36,495 nucleotides of DNA from an uncultured delta proteobacterium (GCA_903822335.1 CAIJOT010000242.1:1-36495); one strand, 5' to 3'. Positions 8,395-15,220 are shown, counted from the first letter of the stretch. Program-made: numbers and translations. Notes: generated by a model from the sequence alone, not told the origin.

Positions 8395-8810
8395 ATAAAA
8401 GTACAGTAAAAAACTGGATTCTGAAAGCCGAAAATGACCTCAAGACCGGCAAAGATGAACTGGCTACAGGGAATCCGGCAACCGACACTGTATGTTTTCA
8501 TATGCAGCAGTGTGCAGAAAAATGCCTGAAAGCCTTCCTTGTATTTCATAACCTGGAAATAAGAAAAACACACGATATAGCTGAATTGATTGAACTATGC
8601 ACACAGGTAGATCCCGAATTTGAATATTTGCTTGACCTGAAAGTTGATGAATTGACAAAATATGCTATTGAAATAAGATATCCCGATGATTTCTATTTTC
8701 CATCGATTGATGAGTCAAGGCATGCAGTTGAGCTTGCCCAACAGGTGAAAGATTTTGTATTGAAAAAGCTTCAAATAAATGGCGGGGAAGAAATTAGTCC
8801 GGAGTTGTGA
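8391..8810 (+). CDS. HEPN-domain protein (toxin of a HEPN/MNT pair)
   Basis: This 139-residue protein is an all-helical HEPN domain (PF05168-like). The helix MQQCAEKCLKAFL (residues 38-50) is the most typical stretch of this family, followed by IRKTHDI (R58, H61) and IRYPDD (95-100). HEPN proteins of such pairs are usually ribonucleases held in check by the nucleotidyltransferase partner. The motif set resembles the PF05168 type more than HepT with its Rx4HxY motif, so tyrosine AMPylation is not assured. The start is GTG at 8391, overlapping the upstream stop. The last codons and stop fall in a short stretch that resembles the 7-bp repeats found elsewhere. Confidence 0.85.
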   Translation: MNKSTVKNWILKAENDLKTGKDELATGNPATDTVCFHMQQCAEKCLKAFLVFHNLEIRKTHDIAELIELCTQVDPEFEYLLDLKVDELTKYAIEIRYPDDFYFPSIDESRHAVELAQQVKDFVLKKLQINGGEEISPEL

Positions 8811-9000
8811 GTTAGGAATTGACTTATTAATATTTTTTATGGCCACTCCGCCGTTCCCTTGATCCCTCGTATTATCACGTGGCAGAGGGCGGAGGGAGTA
8901 TCCGGCCGGGTATGACGGGGCATAAAGGGAGTCTACAGTATGAAGGTAATTTCTGTCAAGATAAACGCAACGATTGCAACAACGTCCCCATTGCCACTTC

Positions 9001-9247
9001 GAGACGCTACCCACCGGATGATTTTGGTCCAGCTTTCGCTGAAACACCTCAACTGTAATCGATGAACTACCCCGCAGCAGAGCTGTGAGGTATCTGGAAT
9101 ACAGTAGTCAGAAGTCAGAATTTTCTTGAAGATATTTTAATCCCCCTTCTGGATTCTGAATTCTGGATTCTTACCCCGAAGCAGAGCTTCGAGGAATTCT
9201 TTTGATTAAAAGCAGATCAGGTTCTTCTGGAAACCCTGTGGGTCTCA
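9001..9247 (+). repeat. Direct repeat, copy 2 (PBP gene tail, interrupted)
   Basis: 9001-9061 repeats the last 58 coding bases of the PBP gene and three bases beyond. 9206-9247 repeats the next 42 bases. Between them lie 144 bases that copy 1 lacks. No open PBP frame leads into this copy, so it is a displaced fragment, like one flank of an integrated or tandemly duplicated segment. Confidence 0.9.
9062..9205. repeat. Insert with two REP-like hairpins around 7-bp repeats
   Basis: Two 23-bp elements in direct orientation (9068-9090 and 9172-9194), identical at 20 positions, fold into hairpins with an AGA loop. Where one has GCAGC/GCTG the other has GAAGC/GCTT, a compensatory change that keeps the pairing. 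Between them lie heptads: GTCAGAA twice (9107-9120) and four units of TTCTGGA type (9147-9174). The block separates the two halves of the repeated PBP tail and is bordered by GAT on both sides, which would suit a 3-bp target duplication. Confidence 0.7.
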
Positions 9248-9657
9248 GTTCCTTCCTGCAATGGAGTTTCTGCCAAGGTTGTCGAATGGGCAACATTTCA
9301 ACCGGCAATCGATAACCAGCGTGAATGTTTCAGCTTGAAATTGAACCGCAATTTCAAAACGGGAGATAAATGCAAACATGATAAGAATACGTGATTCTTC
9401 TCGCCGAGGTTGCTACTTTCTTCTTTATGGCCTCTATCGTTCCTGTAAATAATAAACTTTAAGGTTATGTAGTGCGCATCACAACATTACGATTTAAGAT
9501 TATGTTGTTCGCTACAATTTGTAATGACATCTCGTATCTAATGGCTATCATACGGTTTTATCCTCATAAGTTTGTTATTATAAGAACGTCATTGTCCTTG
9601 ACAATACTGCACGTTAAACATAATATTTTACAAATTATATGTAGCAGCATGTTAATT
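9248..9657. other. Spacer before the cassette array; no integrase gene
   Basis: About 410 bases between the displaced PBP tail and the first cassette border contain no convincing gene on either strand. The right half is AT-rich. It carries an inverted repeat ACAACAT/ATGTTGT near 9481-9508 and the promoter at 9598-9626. In a complete integron this is where attI and the divergent intI gene would be, but no integrase frame is present. Confidence 0.5.
9598..9626 (+). promoter_or_regulatory. Candidate cassette promoter (Pc-like)
   Basis: A perfect TTGACA (9598-9603), 17 bases and TAATAT (9621-9626) lie 32 bases before the first cassette border at 9658 and 50 before the methyltransferase ATG. This is a strong sigma70-type promoter. 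Its position just outside the first cassette, reading into it, is that of an integron Pc promoter. Confidence 0.6.
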
Positions 9658-9675
9658 GTTGGATGAGGAATAAGA

Positions 9676-10449
9676 ATGAACCAGAAGGATAGCAAATGGC
9701 AAACGAAGGAGCTTGCAAAGACCTTCTTGGAGGGAGTTCGGGGAGCTATTCCAGCAGCAAACTTACAACTGGAAGTGCTCAACAAAATTGTGAGTATGTG
9801 GAGCCCTGCACCATCTGAGATTTTAGACCTGGGGTGTGGAGATGGCGTTCTCGGACGTATGCTGCTTGATGCACATGCCACAGCACATGTGACCTTTGCG
9901 GACTTCTCGGAGTCTATGCTGGAGGCAGCAAAGAAACAAATCGGCAACAATCAGCGGGCAACCCTCATTGAGGCGGATTTTTCATCAGCGGCCTGGCTAA
10001 ATGGCTTTGAGGCCGAAAAACCTTTTGATGTCATTGTATCCGGTTTTGCAATACACCACCAACCAGATGATCGAAAGAAAAAACTATATTCCGAAATTTA
10101 TGGCCTGCTGGGCGAAGGTGGCGTTTTCTTAAACCTCGAACACGTCAGTTCGGCGACTCTTTCAGTGAGTGCGCTTTTTGACAGCTTCTTTGTTGACCAC
10201 CTTTTTCGTTTCCATAGAGACACGGTTCCCAATAAAACAAGGCAGGAGATAGAAGAGGCCTACTATCAGCGGCCCGACAAGGAGGAGAACATTCTTGCTC
10301 CCGTTGAAACACAGTGCCGATGGCTTCGTGAGATAGGGTTTCAGGATGTGGATTGTTTTTTCAAGGTTTTTGAGTTGGCTCTGTTTGGAGGAAGGAAAAC
10401 ATCCAACGAGCCAATGCAGCCAATCGGCCATAATGCGGCCTCTGGCTGA
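9676..10449 (+). CDS. Class I SAM-dependent methyltransferase (cassette 1)
   Basis: This 257-residue Rossmann-fold methyltransferase has motif I ILDLGCGDG (residues 49-57), an acidic ribose-binding strand (VTFADFSESMLEAA) and motif IV near FDVIVSGFAIHH. It lacks the NPPY/DPPY motif of N-methylating DNA enzymes, so it more likely acts on a small molecule, protein or RNA; the target is unknown. The ATG is 17 bases inside the cassette border with GAGGAA upstream, a compact leader typical of cassette genes. The last 15 or so residues and the TGA stop are encoded by the attC site, so the true C-terminus was probably replaced when the cassette formed. Confidence 0.8.
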   Translation: MNQKDSKWQTKELAKTFLEGVRGAIPAANLQLEVLNKIVSMWSPAPSEILDLGCGDGVLGRMLLDAHATAHVTFADFSESMLEAAKKQIGNNQRATLIEADFSSAAWLNGFEAEKPFDVIVSGFAIHHQPDDRKKKLYSEIYGLLGEGGVFLNLEHVSSATLSVSALFDSFFVDHLFRFHRDTVPNKTRQEIEEAYYQRPDKEENILAPVETQCRWLREIGFQDVDCFFKVFELALFGGRKTSNEPMQPIGHNAASG

Positions 10450-10464
10450 TTTTGTCTGTTATGA
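10401..10464 (+). repeat. attC recombination site of cassette 1
   Basis: R'' ATCCAAC (10401-10407), L'' within AATGCAGCCA, a short stem GGCC/GGCC, L' TGGCTGATT and R' GTTATGA (10458-10464). L'' pairs with L' except for one extra G, the extrahelical base that fixes strand choice in integrase-attC recognition. Recombination would cut between G10458 and T10459. The methyltransferase stop codon (10447-10449) lies in L'. Confidence 0.8.
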
Positions 10465-10474
10465 CACAATAATA

Positions 10475-10504
10475 TTTACGATAGCCGACTGTTTCTGATA
10501 TAAT
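10475..10504 (+). promoter_or_regulatory. Promoter inside cassette 2, upstream of brnT
   Basis: TTTACG (10475-10480), 18 bases and a perfect TATAAT (10499-10504) lie just upstream of the brnT ribosome site (AGGAGGGG, 10512-10519). A cassette with its own promoter is typical for toxin-antitoxin cassettes, which must be expressed at any position in an array. BrnA usually represses its own promoter. Confidence 0.6.
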
Positions 10505-10524
10505 AGCCGGTAGGAGGGGTAAGG

Positions 10525-10797
10525 GTGGAATATGAGTGGGACCCGAAAAAAGCTGTTGCTAATGTCCAAAAACATAATGTTACATTTCAGGAGGCAGCGA
10601 CAGTTTTTGGTGATCCACTGGCTATTACATTTGAAGACCCGGATCATTCTACGGATGAAAAAAGATACATTACCTTTGGATTATCACTGCGAAAAAGATT
10701 ATTGGTTGTGTCTCATACGGAACGTGTCTACAAAACAAGGATTATAAGTGCGCGTCTGATGGACCGCAAGGAGAGGAAAATCTATGAGGAAGGATAA
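10525..10797 (+). CDS. brnT: BrnT-family toxin (cassette 2)
   Basis: This 90-residue protein is a DUF497/BrnT ribonuclease toxin, a RelE-fold enzyme that cleaves RNA and halts growth. The N-terminus EYEWDPKKAVANVQKHNVTF is the family signature, followed by EDPDHSTDEKRYITFGLS and the C-terminal RIISARLMDRKERKIYE, where the conserved Arg residues of BrnT lie. The start is GTG at 10525, with AGGAGGGG five bases upstream. It overlaps the antitoxin gene by 14 bp, toxin first, the usual order of brnTA. It is carried on an integron-type cassette, where such modules are thought to stabilise the array. Confidence 0.9.
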   Translation: MEYEWDPKKAVANVQKHNVTFQEAATVFGDPLAITFEDPDHSTDEKRYITFGLSLRKRLLVVSHTERVYKTRIISARLMDRKERKIYEEG

Positions 10798-11041
10798 GGA
10801 ATATGATGAACTCCGCCCAGAATACAGGCGTGAGGATCTTGGTAAGGGAGTCCGTGGAAAGTATTTTGAGTCATACCAAAAAGGAACCAATCTGGTACTC
10901 ATAAGCCCTGATGTGGCAAAAGCTTTCCCCACAGAAAAAGCTGTTAATGAGGCATTGCGATCCCTTATTGACCTTGCACAAAAATCAACCCGCATAACAA
11001 ATCGCTCAACCGAACGTGCAAAGAAACTGCACGCCGGTTAA
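10784..11041 (+). CDS. BrnA-like antitoxin (cassette 2)
   Basis: This 85-residue protein is encoded directly after, and overlapping, brnT. It has a charged N-terminus that should wrap the toxin (RPEYRREDLGKGVRGKYFESY, of which only the GKGVRGKYFE core is strongly conserved) and a ribbon-helix-helix-like segment (NLVLISPDVAKAF, followed by EKAVNEALRSLIDLA) for DNA binding as a dimer. It should neutralise BrnT and repress the cassette promoter. The last 16 or so codons from TRITNRS onward, including the TAA stop, are made by the attC site, so this tail differs from what family members normally carry. Confidence 0.85.
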   Translation: MRKDKEYDELRPEYRREDLGKGVRGKYFESYQKGTNLVLISPDVAKAFPTEKAVNEALRSLIDLAQKSTRITNRSTERAKKLHAG

Positions 11042-11054
11042 CTCCATGTTGGGC
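10992..11054 (+). repeat. attC recombination site of cassette 2
   Basis: R'' GCATAAC (10992-10998), L'' around CTCAACCG, an inner stem CGTGCA/TGCACG, L' CGGTTAACT and R' GTTGGGC (11048-11054). The arms pair over most of the 63 bases, with unpaired bases on one side only. R'' complements poorly with the R' now present (which belongs to cassette 3) but well with GTTATG at the start of its own cassette. The antitoxin stop codon lies in L'. Confidence 0.85.
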
Positions 11055-11096
11055 GTCTGACTGTTGCCGGTAACCGGGGATAAGGATTGAGCACTT

Positions 11097-14084
11097 ATGA
11101 GTAAGACATTCGACCAAGGCAAAGATGAAGTTGCAAAGCTGTGTCAGTACTTCGCCACTAATCGGCAGTTCTTCCACGCCCCTGGAGTCAAGGAAGACCA
11201 TATCCGCCAATCGCTCATAGACCCTTTTTTCGAGGCCCTTGGTTGGGACGTGCACAATGTCTCCATGACCGCACCCCAATATCGCGAAGTCATTCCCGAA
11301 GACAGTCTGGATGTGGAAGGCCAACAGAAGGCACCCGACTACACTTTCCGCGTCGGCACATTGCCGAAGTTCTACGTCGAAGCCAAGAAGTGCGGTGTCA
11401 ATATCAGCGCCGATCCCGCACCGGCCTATCAACTTCGACGCTACGGCTTCAGCGCCAAACTTGCCCTGTCCATCCTAACCGACTTCGATGAACTGGGCGT
11501 GTACGATTGCGCCTCTCGCCCGCGACCCGGGGACAAGGCCAGCCATGCCCGTATCCAGTATTTCGGATTCACCAAGTATCCTGACCGTTGGCGGGAGATT
11601 TGGGACGTGTTCTCGCGCGAGGCCGTCTGGTCTGGGTCGTTCGACCAGTATGCCGCCTCCAAACGTAAGCGAGGGACCTCCGAGGTTGACAGCGAGTTTC
11701 TGAAGGATATCGAAGGCTGGCGTGATGTACTGGCACGAAACCTCGCCCTGCGCAACAACGATTTATCGGCAGACGACCTAAACGCCGCCGTTCAACGGAT
11801 CATTGACCGGATCGTCTTTCTGCGAATGGCCGAGGATCGCGGACTGGAGTCTTACGGACAACTACTCAAACTCTGCGAACAGCCGGACATCTACGGCCGT
11901 TTTATGAACGGATTGTGCCGTAAGGCCGATGAGAAATACAACTCCGGCCTGTTCCACTTCCAGAAAGAAACCGGCGTCTCTGATACGCCGGACACGCTCA
12001 CGCCGCGTCTGGCCGTGGACGACAATGCCCTCAAGCCCATTCTCCAAAGCCTCTACTTCGAGCATGGCAGCCCGTACAACTTCGGTGTCATGCCCGTGGA
12101 AATCCTCGGCACGGTGTACGAACGCTTCCTCGGCAAAGTCATCCGCCTGACCGCCGGACATCAGGCCAAAGTCGAGGAAAAACCCGAAGTGCGCAAGGCC
12201 GGCGGCGTGTACTACACCCCCGCCTGTATCGTAAACTACATCGTCCATAACACCATCGGCAAACAGATCGAAGGCAAAAGCCCCGCCGATCTCGCCGGCG
12301 GCAAAACCACGCCCCCCTTCCGCGTGCTCGACATGGCATGCGGCAGCGGCTCCTTTCTTCTCGGCGCCTATCAGTTCCTGCTCGACCATTGCCTGAAGTG
12401 GCATCAAGCCAACCCCTCCCCCAAACACGCCAAGGCCGTTTGTCAGAACGCCAAAGGCGAAACCCGTCTCACCATCGCCGAACGTAAACGCATCCTCACC
12501 ACCCACATCTACGGCGTCGACATCGACCGGCAGGCCGTCGAAACCACCAAGCTCTCGTTGCTGCTGAAGGCCCTCGAAGGCGAAAACGACGCCTCCCTCT
12601 CCCAGCAGATGACCCTCTTCCACGAACGCGCATTGCCGAATCTATCGGATAACATCAAATGCGGAAACTCCCTTATCGCCTCCGACTTCTCCATGATCCC
12701 CGAAGACCTCGTGCGCGTCCGCGCCTTCGATTGGCCGGTGCAATTCCCTGACGCCATGAAAGCGGGCGGATTCGATGCGGTCATTGGCAATCCGCCGTGG
12801 GGCGCAGACTTGGAACCGCAGGTCCGCAAGTACCTAAGTGCAAAATTCGAACGCGTCGTAGAGAGAATGGTGGACACCTACATCTATTTCTTAGACCAAG
12901 CTCTTCGGGTAAACAAAAAAACTGGTCGCGTTGGCTACGTGATTCCAAGTACAGTGTTGAATCAAGTTGACGCGCGGCCACTGAGAAAACTCCTTCTGAG
13001 TGCCGGCCTATCCGTCGTGATAAACTTGGGCAAAGATGTATTCACGAGGAAGGTGCTCAACACGACGACTCTGATCGTGACAACGGGTGGCTCGCCACCG
13101 GCACAACTCATTGTTGGTGATCTTTCCGTGCAACCACTTGAACAACGTGGTGCAGTGCTATACAGTTTGGAACCGGTGGATGCCGCTGTGTGGACCAGTC
13201 AGGTTCTTGGCGATGCAACGAACACCTTTTTCGTCAACTCGGATGCAAGAACAGCACTCCTTCTGAGGTTGCAGTCAGCGCACAAGACTCTTGGTAATTA
13301 CACCGAGGCGGGAATCGCCCGTGGTGTCAGCCCCGACGTTGCCAAAGCCCATGTCCTTCCCGACCGCGCGCCAGAATTACTGACGATTGAGAATACTGTG
13401 TTACGACGCAGCATCTCCGGGCCACGGATTAAACGTTACGGCAATGTCATCGCAGATCAGTGGATTATTTACACACACAAGGGGATTCTGCCGCGTACCA
13501 TCCCAAATGCGGTTTCTCACCTTGAGCAATTCAGAAGTAAAAACACCTGCAAGGAAGTAAAGGAAGGCAAACATCCTTGGTGGAGCTTGCATCGGACACG
13601 CGACCCGGAGATTTTTCGCTCACCGAAGTTTATTGGTCTCACTACAAGCAAGACAATTGAACTCATTTTCGATGAAAACAAGGATTTGGTTGTCACTGAC
13701 GCGATGTATGTGTTTCGTTTGAAACCGAATATTAGTGTGAAAGTGGTACTAGGAATTCTCCAATCGAGACTCTTCGCATTCCTTTACCGGGTTTCAAACC
13801 AAGGTGAATCCCGCGTTATACCGCAGATCAAGGCGGCCAAGCTTGAACCGCTGTCATTCCCTGATCTCTCCAAATCGGTAGACCGCGCCCGCCACGACCG
13901 CATGGTGACACTGGTGGAGAAGATGCTGACCTTGACGCCGAAGCTGCGCGGGGCCACATCAGAATCCGAAAAAGCCGCATTGCAGAATGCTATCACGACG
14001 ACCGACGCGGAGATTGATCGCCTGGTGTACGAACTGTACGGCCTGACGGAAGAGGAAATCAAAATCGTGGAAGGTGAACGATGA
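11097..14084 (+). CDS. Type IIG (Eco57I-like) restriction-modification enzyme (cassette 3)
   Basis: This 995-residue single-chain enzyme should both cut and methylate DNA. The N-terminal nuclease domain shows a PD-(D/E)xK site at P80-D81 and E95-A-K97. A helical linker (residues 200-370) leads to the N6-adenine methylase with GGVYYTP, motif I VLDMACGSGSF (410-420), the acidic strand YGVDIDRQAVE and motif IV NPPW starting at N565. The C-terminal half (from about 650) holds the target-recognition domain, ending in IKAAKLEPLSFPDLS, typical of this family. All catalytic motifs are intact. The first half is markedly richer in G+C than the surrounding genes, so it came from another genome. It follows attC B by about 40 bp and precedes attC C by 10 bp. 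Confidence 0.9.
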   Translation: MSKTFDQGKDEVAKLCQYFATNRQFFHAPGVKEDHIRQSLIDPFFEALGWDVHNVSMTAPQYREVIPEDSLDVEGQQKAPDYTFRVGTLPKFYVEAKKCGVNISADPAPAYQLRRYGFSAKLALSILTDFDELGVYDCASRPRPGDKASHARIQYFGFTKYPDRWREIWDVFSREAVWSGSFDQYAASKRKRGTSEVDSEFLKDIEGWRDVLARNLALRNNDLSADDLNAAVQRIIDRIVFLRMAEDRGLESYGQLLKLCEQPDIYGRFMNGLCRKADEKYNSGLFHFQKETGVSDTPDTLTPRLAVDDNALKPILQSLYFEHGSPYNFGVMPVEILGTVYERFLGKVIRLTAGHQAKVEEKPEVRKAGGVYYTPACIVNYIVHNTIGKQIEGKSPADLAGGKTTPPFRVLDMACGSGSFLLGAYQFLLDHCLKWHQANPSPKHAKAVCQNAKGETRLTIAERKRILTTHIYGVDIDRQAVETTKLSLLLKALEGENDASLSQQMTLFHERALPNLSDNIKCGNSLIASDFSMIPEDLVRVRAFDWPVQFPDAMKAGGFDAVIGNPPWGADLEPQVRKYLSAKFERVVERMVDTYIYFLDQALRVNKKTGRVGYVIPSTVLNQVDARPLRKLLLSAGLSVVINLGKDVFTRKVLNTTTLIVTTGGSPPAQLIVGDLSVQPLEQRGAVLYSLEPVDAAVWTSQVLGDATNTFFVNSDARTALLLRLQSAHKTLGNYTEAGIARGVSPDVAKAHVLPDRAPELLTIENTVLRRSISGPRIKRYGNVIADQWIIYTHKGILPRTIPNAVSHLEQFRSKNTCKEVKEGKHPWWSLHRTRDPEIFRSPKFIGLTTSKTIELIFDENKDLVVTDAMYVFRLKPNISVKVVLGILQSRLFAFLYRVSNQGESRVIPQIKAAKLEPLSFPDLSKSVDRARHDRMVTLVEKMLTLTPKLRGATSESEKAALQNAITTTDAEIDRLVYELYGLTEEEIKIVEGER

Positions 14085-14094
14085 CAAGAATGAC

Positions 14095-14152
14095 GCCTAA
14101 CAACCGGTTGCAGCGGACGGCGTTCCGCCACCGCTGAACTGGAGCGTTAGAC
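14095..14152 (+). repeat. attC recombination site of cassette 3
   Basis: R'' GCCTAAC (14095-14101), L'' GGTTGCAGCGG, L' CCGCTGAAC and R' GTTAGAC (14146-14152), 58 bases in all. L'' and L' pair perfectly apart from one extrahelical G in L''. Of the three sites this is the most canonical and closely resembles the 59-base elements of mobile-integron resistance cassettes. Confidence 0.92.
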
Positions 14153-14173
14153 CAAAAACTAAAGGATAACACG

Positions 14174-14734
14174 ATGAATCAGAAAGAAGTCGAAATATCA
14201 GAAAAGCTTTTTCGCACGAAATATGAACAACTTGGTGAGCAAGAAAAGCATGTTGCTCATCATCTCGCCGAGAGAACCCACATTGCGAGAAATGTCGCTC
14301 AAGACTTTTCTGAGCAACAGACTTTTGGCCAGAGGTTGGCTGACAAAGTCGCTGCCTTTGGCGGCTCCTGGACGTTTATATCGATCTTTGCGGTTGTCCT
14401 TGTTATTTGGGTTCTCCTGAATTCGTTTGTTCTAATCAGGTACAGTGAGTCATTCGATCCATATCCGTACATTCTGCTGAATCTGTTTTTATCTATGCTT
14501 GCCGCTATTCAAGCTCCGATAATCTTGATGTCTCAAAACCGCCAGGCATATAAGGATCGCTTGAGTGCGGAACATGATTACGAAGTCGACTTGAAGGCGG
14601 AGCTTGAAATAATGACGCTTCATGAGAAAATAGACTTACTGAGGGAGAAGCAATGGAGTGAACTTATTTCAATTCAACAGGAACAACTCAGTCTTCTAAG
14701 CCAATTAATTGAAGACCTAAAGAAGAATCTGTGA
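14174..14734 (+). CDS. DUF1003 membrane protein (cassette 4)
   Basis: This 186-residue protein of the DUF1003 family has unknown function. Two membrane helices lie at about residues 71-92 and 98-119, with the family motifs FGQRLADKVAAFGGSWTFI before the first and IQAPIILMSQNRQ after the second. A C-terminal coiled-coil tail (residues 125-186) carries heptads of leucine and isoleucine. AAGGA precedes the ATG by eight bases. It starts 28 bases after the third attC, so it is the gene of the next cassette, but no attC follows it. Expected R'' would be close to GTCTAAC, and none is seen before the IS481 remnant. The cassette is therefore truncated or its site has decayed. Confidence 0.8.
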   Translation: MNQKEVEISEKLFRTKYEQLGEQEKHVAHHLAERTHIARNVAQDFSEQQTFGQRLADKVAAFGGSWTFISIFAVVLVIWVLLNSFVLIRYSESFDPYPYILLNLFLSMLAAIQAPIILMSQNRQAYKDRLSAEHDYEVDLKAELEIMTLHEKIDLLREKQWSELISIQQEQLSLLSQLIEDLKKNL

Positions 14735-14843
14735 ATGACCGAACGGGGAGATAGGTAACAGATTATTCTGGGTTGATGGGTAACACTTTTGTATTAATTC
14801 ATAGACACAGGAGGTGCCTAGGGGTTTCAAAGGAGTTACTGTT

Positions 14844-15014
14844 ATGGACCAGAGGATTCGTTTTATTTCAGAGTATCTCGATGGATATTGCCCTGTCAAC
14901 GAATTATGCCTTCAGTTCAGTATCAGCAGGAAGACCGCCTATAAGTGGATTCATCGATATGAAAGAAGGGGGCAAAGGGGTCTTACCGACAGACCACACA
15001 GGCCCCATGATTGA
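14844..15014 (+). pseudogene. IS481-family transposase stump (N-terminal helix-turn-helix only)
   Basis: The peptide begins MDQRIRFISEYLDGYCPVNE and continues through LCLQFSISRKTAYKWIHRYERRG, the N-terminal helix-turn-helix of IS481-family transposases. It stops after 56 codons, just before the usual proline-rich linker and the whole DDE catalytic domain. A good ribosome site (AAAGGAG) precedes the ATG. The stretch 14735-14843 before it, with GATGGGTAACACTT, may be the left end of the element. No right end is recognisable. The insertion or its later deletion probably removed the end of cassette 4. Confidence 0.75.
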
Positions 15015-15064
15015 CACAAGGGGTGCAGGGTGCCCTCATGCCCCGTAAAAAAATCACAATAATC

Positions 15065-15092
15065 TTGACACTTTTGTTCCCAGTGTTATGAT
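15065..15092 (+). promoter_or_regulatory. Promoter upstream of the ParB-like gene
   Basis: A perfect TTGACA (15065-15070), 16 bases and TATGAT (15087-15092). The transcript would start near 15100 and carry a leader of about 145 bases that includes the heptad repeats and the hairpin at 15186-15220. Confidence 0.6.
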
Positions 15093-15121
15093 ACACAACA
15101 ACATAGAGACTTTAAAAGGCA

Positions 15122-15220
15122 GTGAATGGTGATGAAGGCAGTGAATGGTGAATAGTGAATAGTAAAAAAGATGGTGAATGGCGAACAGTGAATAGGTTTT
15201 TAACTAACTACTATTCACTG
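15122..15220. repeat. 7-bp repeats of GTGAATA type ending in a hairpin
   Basis: GTGAATG (15122-15128), then three in-register units (15141-15161, GTGAATG and GTGAATA twice), then three more (15174-15194, including a diverged GCGAACA). The last unit forms the left arm of a perfect 10-bp inverted repeat, CAGTGAATAG (15186-15195) with its complement at 15211-15220, just 23 bases before the parB-like ATG. The tract is in the mRNA leader. Confidence 0.75.

Larger units (their letters stand above)
9658..14152 (+). mobile_element. Integron-type gene cassette array lacking a visible integrase
   Basis: Three complete cassettes and the start of a fourth follow one another, all genes in the same direction. 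Cassette 1 (9659-10458) carries a methyltransferase, cassette 2 (10459-11048) BrnT/BrnA, and cassette 3 (11049-14146) a type IIG restriction-modification gene. Cassette 4, from 14147, carries a DUF1003 protein. Each cassette begins with TT of a GTTRRRY box and ends with an attC. The first bases of each complement its own R'' box: GTTGGAT with ATCCAAC (7 of 7), GTTATGA with GCATAAC (6 of 7) and GTTGGGC with GCCTAAC (6 of 7 plus a G-T wobble). This agrees with each cassette having once been a free circle. Such arrays without intI are known as CALINs. Confidence 0.85.

Noticed and set aside
9471-9666. A short plus-strand frame before cassette 1 as part of an integrase
   Set aside because: The 64-residue peptide has no tyrosine recombinase motif, and intI would be expected on the minus strand.
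9676-10449. The cassette 1 methyltransferase as the modification partner of the restriction gene
   Set aside because: It lacks the DNA methylase NPPY/DPPY motif and a target-recognition domain, and the restriction gene has its own methylase domain.
10395-10470. The stem-loop after the methyltransferase as a rho-independent terminator
   Set aside because: No run of T follows the stem, and the boxes, one-sided unpaired base and complement with the cassette start match attC.
11862-12623. A 253-codon open frame on the minus strand within the restriction-modification gene
   Set aside because: The region is rich in G+C, which suppresses stop codons on the opposite strand. The peptide is glycine/valine/alanine/aspartate-rich and unlike a protein family, and the plus strand has all enzyme motifs.
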